In this document: piece after piece, positions 35,179 through 43,885 of the stretch
Layout: each line of letters begins with the position of its first letter
Position numbering within the stretch: position 1 is the first letter of the stretch
From: SIG622 sp045604705
Lineage (GTDB): Bacteria > Bacillota > Clostridia > Oscillospirales > CAG-382
Direction: 5' to 3'
Assembly: GCA_045604705.1 (NCBI GenBank)
Contig: JAZUOO010000066.1
Location: forward strand, 1-64,000
DNA length: 64,000 bases
Program-made: the position numbers and the translations under genes
The notes under the pieces: model-generated
Database searches by the model: none
Seen by the model: the letters and a program-made list of their open reading frames with translations, nothing else
What the model was told of the DNA's origin: nothing

Positions 35179-36069
35179 ATGCCAAAAAACAAACATACCC
35201 AAAACGGCAACGGCGAGATCTTCAACATTCCGCCATATTTAATAAAGCCCAACCCATCCCTTGCAAGGACAGACTTTTCAGATACATCCCTTTTAAGTCT
35301 TGCAGATAGCATAAGGCGTTACGGTGTACTGCAGCCTTTGGCGGTAAGACTTTCCGAAAAAGGCAGATACGAGCTTGTGGCAGGCGAGAGAAGACTGCGT
35401 GCCGCCATGCTGCTTGAAATGCCGACGGTTCCCTGCATTATAACCGAGAGTACGGGATTTTTTGAATATCTGTCCGTCATTGAAAATCTTCAGCGCGAAA
35501 AGCTGACTATGTTTGATGAAGCAAGAGCCATAAGACGTCTGTACGAAAAAAACGACAGAGACCTTAATGCAACCGCAAAGCTTTTGTCCATAAGCAAGGC
35601 AGAGCTTGAACGAAAAATCCGTCTGTGTAACCTGTCAAGAGCAGAAATGCAAGCGGTGACGAACCTCGGAATTGGCGAAATACAAGCGGTGGTGTTCCTG
35701 GAGGTTCCGAGCCATTTGCGATATTACACAATAAAACTCTGTGCCGAGGAAGGCTATTCATTTTCGGAAACCGTAAACCTGTGTGGTGCAATCTCAAAGG
35801 CACAGAACCTGTTTGCGGACGATCTGGAAAGCTTTGCAAGGGAGCATATAAAAAAGCTGCGTGAGAACTCGGAATACCAAGACAAAAAAGCTCAGATACC
35901 GTCAAAAACAACCAACAAACCAATGGTGATTCTACGTGATTTGCACGCCTTTGAAATATCCTTGCGCAAAATCTGTACCATCCTCGAAAACGCAGGGTGC
36001 CGCACGGACATACAAACAAATGCCAAGGGCGATAAGACCATCTACACCGTCACCGTGGAAATGACATGA
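35179..36069 (+). CDS. ParB/Spo0J/Noc-family DNA-binding protein
   Basis: 296 residues. The CTP-binding ParB N-terminal domain has a GERRLRAA box (about residue 74) and ENLQREKLTMFDEARA. The helix-turn-helix region follows (LNATAKLLSISKAELERKIRLCNL). A short C-terminal domain could dimerise. No parA is adjacent, and I found no consensus parS 16-mer, so either Noc-like occlusion or an orphan ParB role is possible. The neighbour rsmG is the usual companion of noc. AAGGAG lies within a hairpin arm upstream. Confidence 0.82.
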   Translation: MPKNKHTQNGNGEIFNIPPYLIKPNPSLARTDFSDTSLLSLADSIRRYGVLQPLAVRLSEKGRYELVAGERRLRAAMLLEMPTVPCIITESTGFFEYLSVIENLQREKLTMFDEARAIRRLYEKNDRDLNATAKLLSISKAELERKIRLCNLSRAEMQAVTNLGIGEIQAVVFLEVPSHLRYYTIKLCAEEGYSFSETVNLCGAISKAQNLFADDLESFAREHIKKLRENSEYQDKKAQIPSKTTNKPMVILRDLHAFEISLRKICTILENAGCRTDIQTNAKGDKTIYTVTVEMT

Positions 36070-36106
36070 AAAAGGCTGACGGATAACTCCAATCAGCCGC
36101 ATATTT

Positions 36107-36940
36107 TTACTTCATAAGACTATCATAATTTTCCTTAATATCTTCAAGTGTAAACGGATCTCTTTCTGCGGGTTTTGAGACTTCGTACATAAAAACACCC
36201 TTATAATCAAGCTCCTCCAGTTTTGACATGATAGCCTCCCAATCGTTTATGCCGTCTCCGGGAAGTCTGTGACGTTCGTCGATAAAGTCGTAGTCGGAAA
36301 CATGAAGCGTGCGTACCCTACCTTGCATATTATGATAAATGAGATCGTCAAGGAAATCCTCGTTTGTCTGCATGAGCAGATGGTTTGTGTCAAAGCACAG
36401 ATCAATCTCGGGAATTTCATTAAGATAAGTAATAATATCAAAAGAGCTGTTACCCAGACAAGTCCCGGACAGATTCTCCACTGCCAGCCTTGCACCCGCC
36501 TCATCGCAGATTTTTGCAAAATATCTCATATTTTCAATACTCTTTTCAATCTCCTGCTGTCTTGTATTATCGTCGTTGGACTCACCCGACGGATGAATAA
36601 CAATAGTCTTGATACCAATTTTCAAAGCAGCTCTGATACCCTTTTCCATAACCGCCATCCCCGCGGGACCTTTTATCGGATCAAGGTTTGCCACATTGAG
36701 AAATTCCGAAAAAGGAACATGGAACGACCAAAGCTCAACCCCGTTTTTTGCAGATGCCTTAAGTATTTTTTCCGGATTTTCATAAAATCCGTACTCGGTT
36801 AGCTTATTATCCTGCATGGATAATTCGGCGTACCATATACCCGCCCTTTTATATCCTGCAAAGCCTTTCTCCGTATGTCCCTCATAATATCCGAGGATAC
36901 GGCTTGAAGCTCCGCAAGACCAGTCTTTTCTGTTTGTCAT
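36107..36940 (-). CDS. TIM-barrel sugar phosphate isomerase/epimerase-like protein
   Basis: 277 residues of the AP-endonuclease-2/xylose-isomerase-like barrel. Metal-site pieces are visible: VIHPSGE, ARLAVENLSGT, CFDTNHLL and LHVSDYDFIDERHRLPGDG. These fit epimerases and isomerases of sugars or cyclitols; the substrate is unknown. ATG 36940 follows GGGGGA; the longer frame from 37033 runs through leader hairpins. Confidence 0.85.
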   Translation of the reverse strand: MTNRKDWSCGASSRILGYYEGHTEKGFAGYKRAGIWYAELSMQDNKLTEYGFYENPEKILKASAKNGVELWSFHVPFSEFLNVANLDPIKGPAGMAVMEKGIRAALKIGIKTIVIHPSGESNDDNTRQQEIEKSIENMRYFAKICDEAGARLAVENLSGTCLGNSSFDIITYLNEIPEIDLCFDTNHLLMQTNEDFLDDLIYHNMQGRVRTLHVSDYDFIDERHRLPGDGINDWEAIMSKLEELDYKGVFMYEVSKPAERDPFTLEDIKENYDSLMK

Positions 36941-36955
36941 AGTAATCCCCCATCT

Positions 36956-37054
36956 CGCCGCAAAGCGGCGGAACAAATAGTTTATAAAAATTCCAAAGGA
37001 ATTTTTGAGCGTGAAATATCTACGACCGTGCAAAGCACTTTGTTATTTTTCACG
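36956..37054 (-). promoter_or_regulatory. leader with three CAAAG-core hairpins
   Basis: The 140-base leader of the isomerase gene holds CGCCGC-AAA-GCGGCG (36956-36970), AAAAATTCC-AAA-GGAATTTTT (36986-37006) and GTGC-AAA-GCAC (37028-37038). The last is inside an outer stem CGTGAAA/TTTCACG (37010-37016 with 37048-37054). All three loops read AAA and are followed by G. The middle one resembles a weak terminator on the minus strand. Confidence 0.6.
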
Positions 37055-37089
37055 TTATTCTCCTTTGAAAGATAATGTTTTTATTTGCA

Positions 37090-37118
37090 ATTATACCACT
37101 AATGCTTCAAATTGTAAA
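37090..37118 (-). promoter_or_regulatory. promoter of the isomerase gene
   Basis: Minus strand TTTACA, 17 bases, TATAAT, with GTGG before the -10. Confidence 0.75.
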
Positions 37119-37146
37119 CCCAAAATTTAAAATTTACATAATACTG

Positions 37147-37175
37147 TTTATGTAATCAAACCAATATGATAGAAT
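37147..37175 (+). promoter_or_regulatory. promoter of the HAD-DHH gene pair
   Basis: TTTATG, 17 bases, TAGAAT. It is divergent from the isomerase promoter. Confidence 0.5.
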
Positions 37176-37204
37176 ACACCTTGTAATAAAAAAATAAGGA
37201 TAGT

Positions 37205-37873
37205 ATGCAAATGAAGATAACCCACGCAATATTTGACATGGACGGTACTCTCATTGATTCAAACGGATTATGGGTGGATGCCGTATACAACTATATAGAT
37301 AACCACTGTACTTACAAAAGAGAGGACATCCCGGAAATTTTCTTTTCCGAAATAATTCTCGGCGGTACAATGGAAGCCCTGCGTTTTCTGCACGATACCA
37401 TGGGCGATAATACAAATCCCGATACCATAATGCAGATAATTATGGACAGTGCTGTCAAAAGCTACAGGTCGGAAAAGCCAAAGAAAAAAGGCGCGTTGGA
37501 ATTCCTTAAGAAACTGAAAGAACACAATGCCGATGTGTGCGTTGTTTCCGCAACTCCGTCAAACCTGGTTGAAAAGGCTTTGGAACTTTGCGGACTTCTT
37601 CCGTATGTGGATTTCATAATCTCCGGTGCGGAAAGAAAAACAGGCAAGGGAAAGCCCTATATTTTCCTTGAAGCCGCAGCAAGAATGAACTGCAAGGTAT
37701 CCGAATGCACCCTTTTTGAGGATGCGCTCTACAGCCTCAGAACAGGCAAAGCCCTCGGAATGACTCTTGTAGGAATAGAGGATTATTACTGCAAACCGAA
37801 TGTACGCGAACAAATAGAGAAAATCTGCGATTTCTTCACTGACGATTACAACAAGATTCCACTTGAAATATAA
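37205..37873 (+). CDS. HAD-superfamily phosphatase, beta-phosphoglucomutase-like
   Basis: 222 residues. Motif I FDMDGTLIDS holds the nucleophile Asp (about residue 11). Motif II is VVSATPS, motif III lies at KTGKGKP, and motif IV at LFEDALYS. The helical cap between motifs I and II is typical of subfamily IA. Substrate unknown. AAGGA precedes two in-frame ATGs (37205 and 37211); either may be used. Confidence 0.88.
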   Translation: MQMKITHAIFDMDGTLIDSNGLWVDAVYNYIDNHCTYKREDIPEIFFSEIILGGTMEALRFLHDTMGDNTNPDTIMQIIMDSAVKSYRSEKPKKKGALEFLKKLKEHNADVCVVSATPSNLVEKALELCGLLPYVDFIISGAERKTGKGKPYIFLEAAARMNCKVSECTLFEDALYSLRTGKALGMTLVGIEDYYCKPNVREQIEKICDFFTDDYNKIPLEI

Positions 37874-37898
37874 AACCACCACAAATAAGGAGACCGTC

Positions 37899-38915
37899 AT
37901 GAAAGTATACAACGTAACCGACTGTGCAAAAGAGCTTATAACAAAAGAGAGAATAATAATCCTCATACACTCAAACCCCGATGGTGACTGCGTAGGCTCA
38001 GGACTTGCCCTTGCGGAAATACTTATGTCTCTCGGAAAAACCGTGAGAGTAGTCTGCCCCCACACCTTACCTGACAGACTTGATTTCGTTGCCGCAGAGC
38101 TCCCCGAACAGATTCTGTGCTTCGGACGCCCTGTTGAGGATGATTTCGGTGCAGACCTTATCATGAGCACTGATGTAGCATCTCCCGAGCTTCTCGGCAG
38201 AATAAGAGAGCTTTACGAGGGCAGGATAAATCTCTGCATAGATCACCACATGATAAACACAATGAACACCGATTACATCTGGCGTGACGCGACCTGCTCT
38301 GCCTGTGGTGAGATGATACTCGAACTGTGTGATGAACTTTCAAGCCTATCCCAAAAGCCGCTTCTTACAACCTCTGTCGCCAACAGAATCTACGCGGCAA
38401 TATCCTCCGACTCCGGCTCATTCAAATATGGCAATACCACTGCAAAGACACTGCTTTACGCATCAAGACTGAAGTCTGTCGGTGCCGATTCCGAGGTAAT
38501 ATCAAGACTACTGTTTGATACCAAGAGCCTTGCTCAATACAAGCTTACGGGACTCTGTATTCCAAAAACCGAATTTCTCTGTGACGGCAAACTCACATTT
38601 TGTCTTTTGCTTGACGAAGAACTTGCCCTTTGCGGTGCTACAAAAGAGGACTGCGACGGCATAACTCAGATTTTCCGCGAAGTAAAAGGCGTGGAGCTTA
38701 GTATATTTGCAAAACAGCACCTCGACTCCGTAACCGGAGAAAACTGCGTCAAGATGTCCCTGCGTTCCAATATCCTGGCAAACTGTGCTAAAATCTGCGA
38801 AGCCTTCGGCGGCGGTGGGCATATCAAAGCGGCAGGTTGTACAATCAGAGGTGAGAGCTGTGAGAGGGCGAGGGAAATGATAATTGCGAGAGCTATGGAG
38901 GAAATTAGCATTTAG
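37899..38915 (+). CDS. DHH-family phosphoesterase, NrnA-like
   Basis: 338 residues. DHH-domain motifs HSNPDGDCVGSGLAL, STDVAS and CIDHHMIN are followed by DHHA1 with FGGGGHIKAAGCTI. NrnA-type members degrade short oligoribonucleotides and pApA/pAp. ATG 37899 has AAGGAG 7 bases upstream; a 12-codon longer frame would overlap the HAD gene. Downstream come a repeat hairpin and a terminator. Confidence 0.9.
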   Translation: MKVYNVTDCAKELITKERIIILIHSNPDGDCVGSGLALAEILMSLGKTVRVVCPHTLPDRLDFVAAELPEQILCFGRPVEDDFGADLIMSTDVASPELLGRIRELYEGRINLCIDHHMINTMNTDYIWRDATCSACGEMILELCDELSSLSQKPLLTTSVANRIYAAISSDSGSFKYGNTTAKTLLYASRLKSVGADSEVISRLLFDTKSLAQYKLTGLCIPKTEFLCDGKLTFCLLLDEELALCGATKEDCDGITQIFREVKGVELSIFAKQHLDSVTGENCVKMSLRSNILANCAKICEAFGGGGHIKAAGCTIRGESCERAREMIIARAMEEISI

Positions 38916-38937
38916 GTAATAAGGAATGGGGATTTCA

Positions 38938-38981
38938 TTATTGCATAATAAAGTTCGCCTGTGAACTTAATAATGCGTAAT
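38938..38981. repeat. long imperfect hairpin repeat after the DHH gene
   Basis: Arms of about 19 bases surround GCCTGT. The central 6 bp (AAGTTC/GAACTT) are perfect and the outer part (TTGCATAATA with AATAATGCGTAA) is near-complementary. It looks like a dispersed intergenic palindrome. Confidence 0.5.
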
Positions 38982-39020
38982 TGATGTTGATTTTTCAAAA
39001 TCTTCATTAATGATATAATG

Positions 39021-39048
39021 CAGGGTGTACCGTTATCGGCGCACCCTG
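39021..39048 (+). terminator. hairpin terminator after the HAD-DHH unit
   Basis: CAGGGTG/CACCCTG, a 2x2 internal loop, then CCG-TTAT-CGG. The following T-run is interrupted, so efficiency is uncertain. Confidence 0.55.
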
Positions 39049-39257
39049 TTGTTGTATTTGTGCTATTTTAACCGTTTTTTGGAAAGCTTTTTAACAATTT
39101 TAAAAGCGTTTTGTTTCTGTATAACACAAAAAAGGCAGGTGAAAATTCACGTTGTTTAGTCGGCACGATGCAAAATACATACCCCAAAACCTCAGAAAGG
39201 CAATACCAACCATCAAAAAAATTGGGCATCTCTAAAAACTCAGCATTAATTGTTTGA

Positions 39258-39514
39258 CAGTGGACAAGGGGCAGTGAATGAGGATTTTTGCGTTCAAAGA
39301 AAATCAAATTTGATACAAATACCCGCAAAAATCTCCATTTGATTATAAAATTATATCTTTTAAGATTTCAATAATTTGAAGGAAACGAAGCTTCCAACAT
39401 CAATTTTGCATTTTGCATTTTCCATTATGCATTATGCGTTATACATTGTGCATTATTAATCTGCTGTCCACTTTTTTCAAAAAATAAGTTTTTACAAGTT
39501 ACCAATTGATAAAC
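39258..39514. repeat. MITE-like repeat remnant on the left of the phage-like module
   Basis: It begins CAGTGGACA (39258) and ends with TGTCCACTTTTTT plus a 35-base tail resembling 51530-51574. Inside is a 10-bp inverted repeat GATTTTTGCG/CGCAAAAATC (39283-39333) around a perfect palindrome ATCAAATTTGAT, and a TGCATT-rich tract (39402-39455). No gene is supported between 38916 and 39885. Confidence 0.45.
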
Positions 39515-39625
39515 TCCTGCCACTCCCTAAGCAATTACAAACCATCCTCCCAAAAAGTCAATTCGCATTACAACCAAATTTTGGAAACAGATGTTCTTTA
39601 ATGATTGTTGCAAAATCACAAATCG

Positions 39626-39637
39626 GAACATAAGTTC
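39626..39637. promoter_or_regulatory. LexA (SOS) box 1
   Basis: GAACATAAGTTC, a perfect match to the Gram-positive LexA core GAAC-N4-GTTC, 10 bases upstream of the -35. Confidence 0.8.
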
Positions 39638-39647
39638 TAATTTTCTC

Positions 39648-39676
39648 TTGACAAATCAAAACTTTTGTGGTATAAT
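39648..39676 (+). promoter_or_regulatory. promoter of the phage-like module
   Basis: TTGACA (39648-39653), 17 bases, TATAAT (39671-39676), with TGTGG before the -10. It is a consensus promoter, so strong when not repressed. Confidence 0.9.
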
Positions 39677-39687
39677 TCACCCAACAA

Positions 39688-39699
39688 GAACACAAGTTC
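39688..39699. promoter_or_regulatory. LexA (SOS) box 2
   Basis: GAACACAAGTTC, 11 bases after the -10, covering the early transcribed region. It is 62 bases from box 1, about six helical turns. Confidence 0.82.
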
Positions 39700-39751
39700 G
39701 ATAAACCGTGTCGATTCTTGATAGAACCGACATTTTTTAAAACCTGCAAAA

Positions 39752-39763
39752 GAACAAAAGTTC
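39752..39763. promoter_or_regulatory. LexA (SOS) box 3
   Basis: GAACAAAAGTTC, 64 bases from box 2, again about six helical turns, so all three boxes lie on one DNA face. Confidence 0.8.
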
Positions 39764-39797
39764 CAAACAGATATTCCGAAATTGAAATAAAAACAGT

Positions 39798-39835
39798 AAA
39801 AACGTAGTTTATAATCAGAAAAATTTACGTTTTTT
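39798..39835 (+). terminator. leader hairpin, possible attenuator of the phage-like module
   Basis: A 9-bp stem AAAAACGTA/TACGTTTTT runs into a T-tract, 50 bases before the first gene. The stem is A/T-rich, so it may be weak. Confidence 0.4.
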
Positions 39836-39885
39836 GGAATCTATATTGCGAACAACAGCCGAAAAGAACGAAAGTGAGGGATTAT

Positions 39886-40149
39886 ATGACCAAAAACAAG
39901 CTCGAAATAACCGAAGAAGAACTCCTGTCGGATGACGGTATCTTCGCGGCAAAATACAATACCATGTATGACAACGCCGAAAAGTGCTGTTATTGCGGGT
40001 GCGCTATTATGCCCGGAGAAAAGGCTCTGCAGCTGTATGCCAACGGCGATGTGCTCCACAGACAATGCTGGCAGGAATATGCCGATGAATATACCGAATC
40101 CTTCGGCAAAGAGTTCGTCTGCGATGACGGCACTATGTCGGATTTTTAA
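39886..40149 (+). CDS. small Cys/His protein, first gene of the phage-like module
   Basis: 87 residues. A probable treble-clef zinc site is formed by C-Y-C-G-C near residue 33 and H-R-Q-C about 20 residues later, with acidic ends. I do not recognise a family. Being first in the SOS-controlled unit, it could be a regulator or packaging accessory; that is inference. ATG 39886 follows GTGAGGG. It lies 20 bases before the small terminase candidate. Confidence 0.7.
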   Translation: MTKNKLEITEEELLSDDGIFAAKYNTMYDNAEKCCYCGCAIMPGEKALQLYANGDVLHRQCWQEYADEYTESFGKEFVCDDGTMSDF

Positions 40150-40169
40150 TATGAAAGGAGGATGACTGT

Positions 40170-40556
40170 TTGATAAAAAGAAGAAAAACCCTTGAACATT
40201 ACCAAAGACTGGCAAAGAAATATTTCAACGACTGCGACAAAGCAAACGCCGTGTGCGGGGAAAAAGCTCCGCTTGCAAAGCCTTACACTCTTTCCGGACT
40301 TCTGTGTGCACTGGAGCTTGACAGGGAAAACTTCAGAAGTCTTGATAAAACAAGAAAAGGCAGAATGTTCGTCAACTATGTGCTTATGAAGATAGAAGCC
40401 TTTATTGAGGAAAATGCACTTTCGGGCAGAATATCTGCTTCCGCCGCGTCAAATTCTCTGAAGTACAGCTTTGGCTGGAGCGATAAAGAAAAAACAAGTG
40501 AGGACAGAAGCATCACCGTAAGTCTTTCCGAGGATGCAAGACGTCTTGGCGAATAG
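40170..40556 (+). CDS. probable phage terminase small subunit
   Basis: 128 residues, TTG start with AAAGGAGG 8 bases upstream. The pattern K-P-Y-T-L-S-G-L-L-C-A-L-E-L-D followed by a helical middle (residues 35-95) resembles small terminases of Firmicute phages. It lies directly before the large subunit, as expected. Role: recognises DNA and hands it to the packaging motor. Confidence 0.72.
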   Translation: MIKRRKTLEHYQRLAKKYFNDCDKANAVCGEKAPLAKPYTLSGLLCALELDRENFRSLDKTRKGRMFVNYVLMKIEAFIEENALSGRISASAASNSLKYSFGWSDKEKTSEDRSITVSLSEDARRLGE

Positions 40557-40589
40557 AGCTTTGGCAGATACTGTTCGGGAGGTGAGATT

Positions 40590-41918
40590 TTGAATAATAT
40601 CAACGCCGTTCTTCAAGGGTACCCGCAGGAGAAGCAGTGTTTGTTTTTTGAAAGCCGTACAAAGTATACGGCATACGGCGGTGCGAGAGGCGGTGGAAAA
40701 AGCTGGGCACTGCGGCGAAAGTTGGTTCTCATGTGCCTATGCTACGACGGACTGTCGGTACTGCTTCTGAGAAGGACATACCCGGAGCTTCGGGAAAATC
40801 ATATCCGTCCGCTTCTTTCCGAGCTTCGTGATATTGCGGAATACACCGACTCAAGGAAAAGCTTCGAGTTTCCCAACGGTTCCCGAATAAAGCTCGGTTA
40901 CTGCGACTGTGAGGATGATGTCAATCAGTATCAGGGGCAGGAATATGACATCATAGGTCTTGACGAGGCAACTCATTTTTCCGAGTATCAGTTTCAGACC
41001 CTCAAAGCCTGCCTTCGCGGAACCAACGACTTTCCGAAGCGTATGTATCTGACCTGCAATCCGGGCGGTATCGGTCATGGCTGGGTAAAGCGACTGTTTA
41101 TTGACGGAAATTTCCGCAAGGGCGAGAATGCACAGGATTATCGTTTTATTCCCGCATCCGTCTATGACAACGGAATACTGCTTGAAAAGGATCCGGATTA
41201 TCTCGCACAGCTTGAAAGCTTGCCGTCCGACCTTCGGCGTGCGTGGCTTTACGGTGACTGGGATGTGTTCGCAGGTCAGTTCTTCCCGGAATTCAGCAGT
41301 GAAATTCATGTGGTACAGCCTTTTGAAATTCCCGACTTCTGGAAAAGGTACTGTGCCATTGACTACGGTCTTGATATGCTTGCCGCGGAATTCATTGCCA
41401 TGTCACCGAACGGTGAGGCTTATGTTTACGATGAGGTGCATATTCCGGGGCTTATCGTGAGCGAGGCGGCAAGAAAAATACGCGAAAAGGCAAAAGGAGT
41501 GGGAGTGATAATTGCCCCCTCGGATTTGTGGTCAAGGCAGAAGGACAGTGGGAAGAGTATAGCCGAGCTTTTTGCGGATAACGGTGTATATCTTACAAGG
41601 ATAGTAACAGAAAGAACGGAGGGCTGGTTGTGCCTGAAGGAATGGCTCTGCCCCTATGTTTCGGAGGATGGCACGAAAAGGGCGAAGCTTATGATCTTCA
41701 ACATATGCCGTGATATAATTCGCTGTCTGCCGTTGCTTCTTTGCGACAAAGACAAACCCGGCGACGCATCCACCAAGCCTCATTCCATCACACACGCTCC
41801 GGATGCTCTCAGATACTTTGCGGTGTCACGTCCTATCAGTTCCGGGGAAAGGACAGCACCGTCACATATAAAGCTTTCTAAGAGTCTTCGGAACGGGAAG
41901 GTGAAAAGGTTGATGTAA
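40590..41918 (+). CDS. phage terminase large subunit
   Basis: 442 residues, TTG start after GGAGGTGA. Packaging ATPase: GGARGGGKSWALRRKLV (Walker A, about residue 30), LLLRRTYPELRENH, YDIIGLDEATHF (Walker B, about 117) and LTCNPGG (motif III). The nuclease domain has AIDYGLDMLAAEF and later acidic residues (ITHAPDALRYF). Length is normal and the motifs are intact, so the motor could be active. Confidence 0.95.
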   Translation: MNNINAVLQGYPQEKQCLFFESRTKYTAYGGARGGGKSWALRRKLVLMCLCYDGLSVLLLRRTYPELRENHIRPLLSELRDIAEYTDSRKSFEFPNGSRIKLGYCDCEDDVNQYQGQEYDIIGLDEATHFSEYQFQTLKACLRGTNDFPKRMYLTCNPGGIGHGWVKRLFIDGNFRKGENAQDYRFIPASVYDNGILLEKDPDYLAQLESLPSDLRRAWLYGDWDVFAGQFFPEFSSEIHVVQPFEIPDFWKRYCAIDYGLDMLAAEFIAMSPNGEAYVYDEVHIPGLIVSEAARKIREKAKGVGVIIAPSDLWSRQKDSGKSIAELFADNGVYLTRIVTERTEGWLCLKEWLCPYVSEDGTKRAKLMIFNICRDIIRCLPLLLCDKDKPGDASTKPHSITHAPDALRYFAVSRPISSGERTAPSHIKLSKSLRNGKVKRLM

Positions 41919-42045
41919 ATAAGCGACAGGACGTTTTATGACGGATGCTGAGAGTGGGATAAAGAAAAGATAAAAGCTTAATACCAGATGACGACTGCTA
42001 TTGTTTATTACGGCTATTTAAGTCGGGGAAAGGAAAAACAAAATT

Positions 42046-43869
42046 ATGAAAAAATCATTCGGCAATTTATTTTCTAAAAACAGACGTACAGTACATAATG
42101 TTTACAATTACTCGGATACATACTCCCGTGAAGATACTATTGCATCGCTTCTTTCAAAGGCTGCAGAGGCAAGACGAGGGATGAATGAGTATTGGAAGAA
42201 GATGAAGCTTTATTATGACGGCATTCATCCGACTTCCGGTTTTGCGGACGCTTTCGGAGTGGAGAATGACCTACCGTTCAGATGTGCCCAGAGCAGTGAC
42301 GGATATATTCATGTTGAAAGCCAGATAGACGCAGTACTTCCCGAATTTGAATTCTCGCCCAGGGGTAAGGAGGATGTCGAAAAGGCAAAACAGCGCGAAA
42401 AGCTTGTTCGTTACATATGCGACAGAAACGACATGGAGTATAAGAATTCAAGAAACGAAAGACGGCTGGGTATTCTCGGCTCTGCCGTTTGGAAGGTCTG
42501 TTGGGATAGTACAAAATATGAGGACGGCAATGTCGGTGATATACTTATAGATAATCCCCACCCCAATGAGATATATCCCGATCCGAGTGCGAAGTGCGTT
42601 GATGACTGCGAGTATATCGGTTATGTTTATTCCATGCACCGCGAAAAGGCGAGGAGAGTTTTTGCAAAGGAGCTTGCCGCCAAAGGTATTGACTTTGATG
42701 AGCTCATATCCGCATTTGACAGAAAGGCGGGAAGATATGACGATGAGGTTGACGGGATATTATCTGCGGACAGGGACAGTGACACTGTTAAGATCACCGA
42801 ATGGTGGTTCAGACACCCCTGTGACGGTGAGGCTGATTTTGAATATTTTGAAGACGGAGAGAAAAAGAAAATAAGGTGCAAATATAAATCCGGTGATATA
42901 GCTCTGTGCGTGCTTATCGGTGATACGGAGGTAAGATACATTCCGAAATACTGGAACGACACCGGTTGCACCATGTTCCCCTTTGTTATCTATGACAGAC
43001 TTCCCGACGAGAATACTCTTTGGGGAAAGAGCGAGCTTGAAGCGATAATTCCCTTTATTGATGCTGCGGACAGAGAAATAGCCTATGCCCAGATGAATTC
43101 GGCATTTTCTTCAAACGATATAATAGTTGCGGAGGAGAACGCCCTTTGTGATGACTGCGAGCTTGATAATTCACCCGGGGCACTCTGGAAGCTGCGTCCG
43201 GGAATGATGGGCAAGGTGCAGAGACTTGGCAACAACGCTTATTCTGAGAGCTATCTTCACGCAAATTACGACAAGTGGAGAGTCCTTATGCAGGAAACTA
43301 CGGGAAACTTCGCCATAAACCAGGGCAATGAGCCGGAAAAGGTTACGACAGCGACCGGTATAGCACTGCTTAATGAGAGGGCGAAAAACAGGACAACTCT
43401 GAAAAAGATAGACAAAAGTGCGGGATTCAGGAGACTTTACGAGCTCTGCGACAGGACTGCCCTTGAATATTATGATGACGGAAGAACGATATTCTGCGGT
43501 GCAGCGGATGAGGATGACATGGTCTACAGAGCTTCTGACTATAGAACTTCCGAGGGAGAAAACACATACATCCCATGTGTTGACATAAGAATCCACATCG
43601 GTGACGGACTTGCCCATTCAAAGGCATTCACCGTTTCTGCCGTAAATTCCCTGATTTCGACTCCCATTACAGCGGAGAACTACAGAATCGTTAAGAGCTA
43701 CCTTGAGCTTATAGAGCTTCCCATGAGACAGGAGATCTGCGATATGCTTGATGAGAGATTTGAGGGGGTATCGGGAGGTGCTTTGATGTATCTTTCGGAG
43801 CTTATGAACGGTGACAAAGGGAACGAAACACCAAAAGGCAATACCGCAAAAACGGCGGATAAAATGTGA
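42046..43869 (+). CDS. phage portal protein
   Basis: 607 residues, larger than HK97 or SPP1 portals and closer to podovirus portals. Portal-like features: an N-terminal EYWKKMKLYYDGIHP helix, WKVCWD, DNPHPNEIYPDPSA, WWF, LWGKSELEAIIPFIDAADR in the clip/stem region and QETTGNFAINQGNEPEKVTTATGI in the crown region. It forms the dodecameric vertex for DNA passage. AAAGGA upstream. It follows terL after 127 bases without a gene. Confidence 0.88.
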   Translation: MKKSFGNLFSKNRRTVHNVYNYSDTYSREDTIASLLSKAAEARRGMNEYWKKMKLYYDGIHPTSGFADAFGVENDLPFRCAQSSDGYIHVESQIDAVLPEFEFSPRGKEDVEKAKQREKLVRYICDRNDMEYKNSRNERRLGILGSAVWKVCWDSTKYEDGNVGDILIDNPHPNEIYPDPSAKCVDDCEYIGYVYSMHREKARRVFAKELAAKGIDFDELISAFDRKAGRYDDEVDGILSADRDSDTVKITEWWFRHPCDGEADFEYFEDGEKKKIRCKYKSGDIALCVLIGDTEVRYIPKYWNDTGCTMFPFVIYDRLPDENTLWGKSELEAIIPFIDAADREIAYAQMNSAFSSNDIIVAEENALCDDCELDNSPGALWKLRPGMMGKVQRLGNNAYSESYLHANYDKWRVLMQETTGNFAINQGNEPEKVTTATGIALLNERAKNRTTLKKIDKSAGFRRLYELCDRTALEYYDDGRTIFCGAADEDDMVYRASDYRTSEGENTYIPCVDIRIHIGDGLAHSKAFTVSAVNSLISTPITAENYRIVKSYLELIELPMRQEICDMLDERFEGVSGGALMYLSELMNGDKGNETPKGNTAKTADKM

Positions 43870-43885
43870 ATGGGGAGAAGGATAA

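Noticed and set aside
33515..37200. Chromosome origin or parS site near rsmG and the ParB-like gene
   Set aside because: I found no cluster of TTATCCACA boxes and no TGTTCCACGTGAAACA-like 16-mer.
39068..39328. 86-codon minus-strand frame left of the phage-like module
   Set aside because: It lies in repeat-rich DNA with inverted repeats and lacks a ribosome site; it is probably part of a dispersed repeat.
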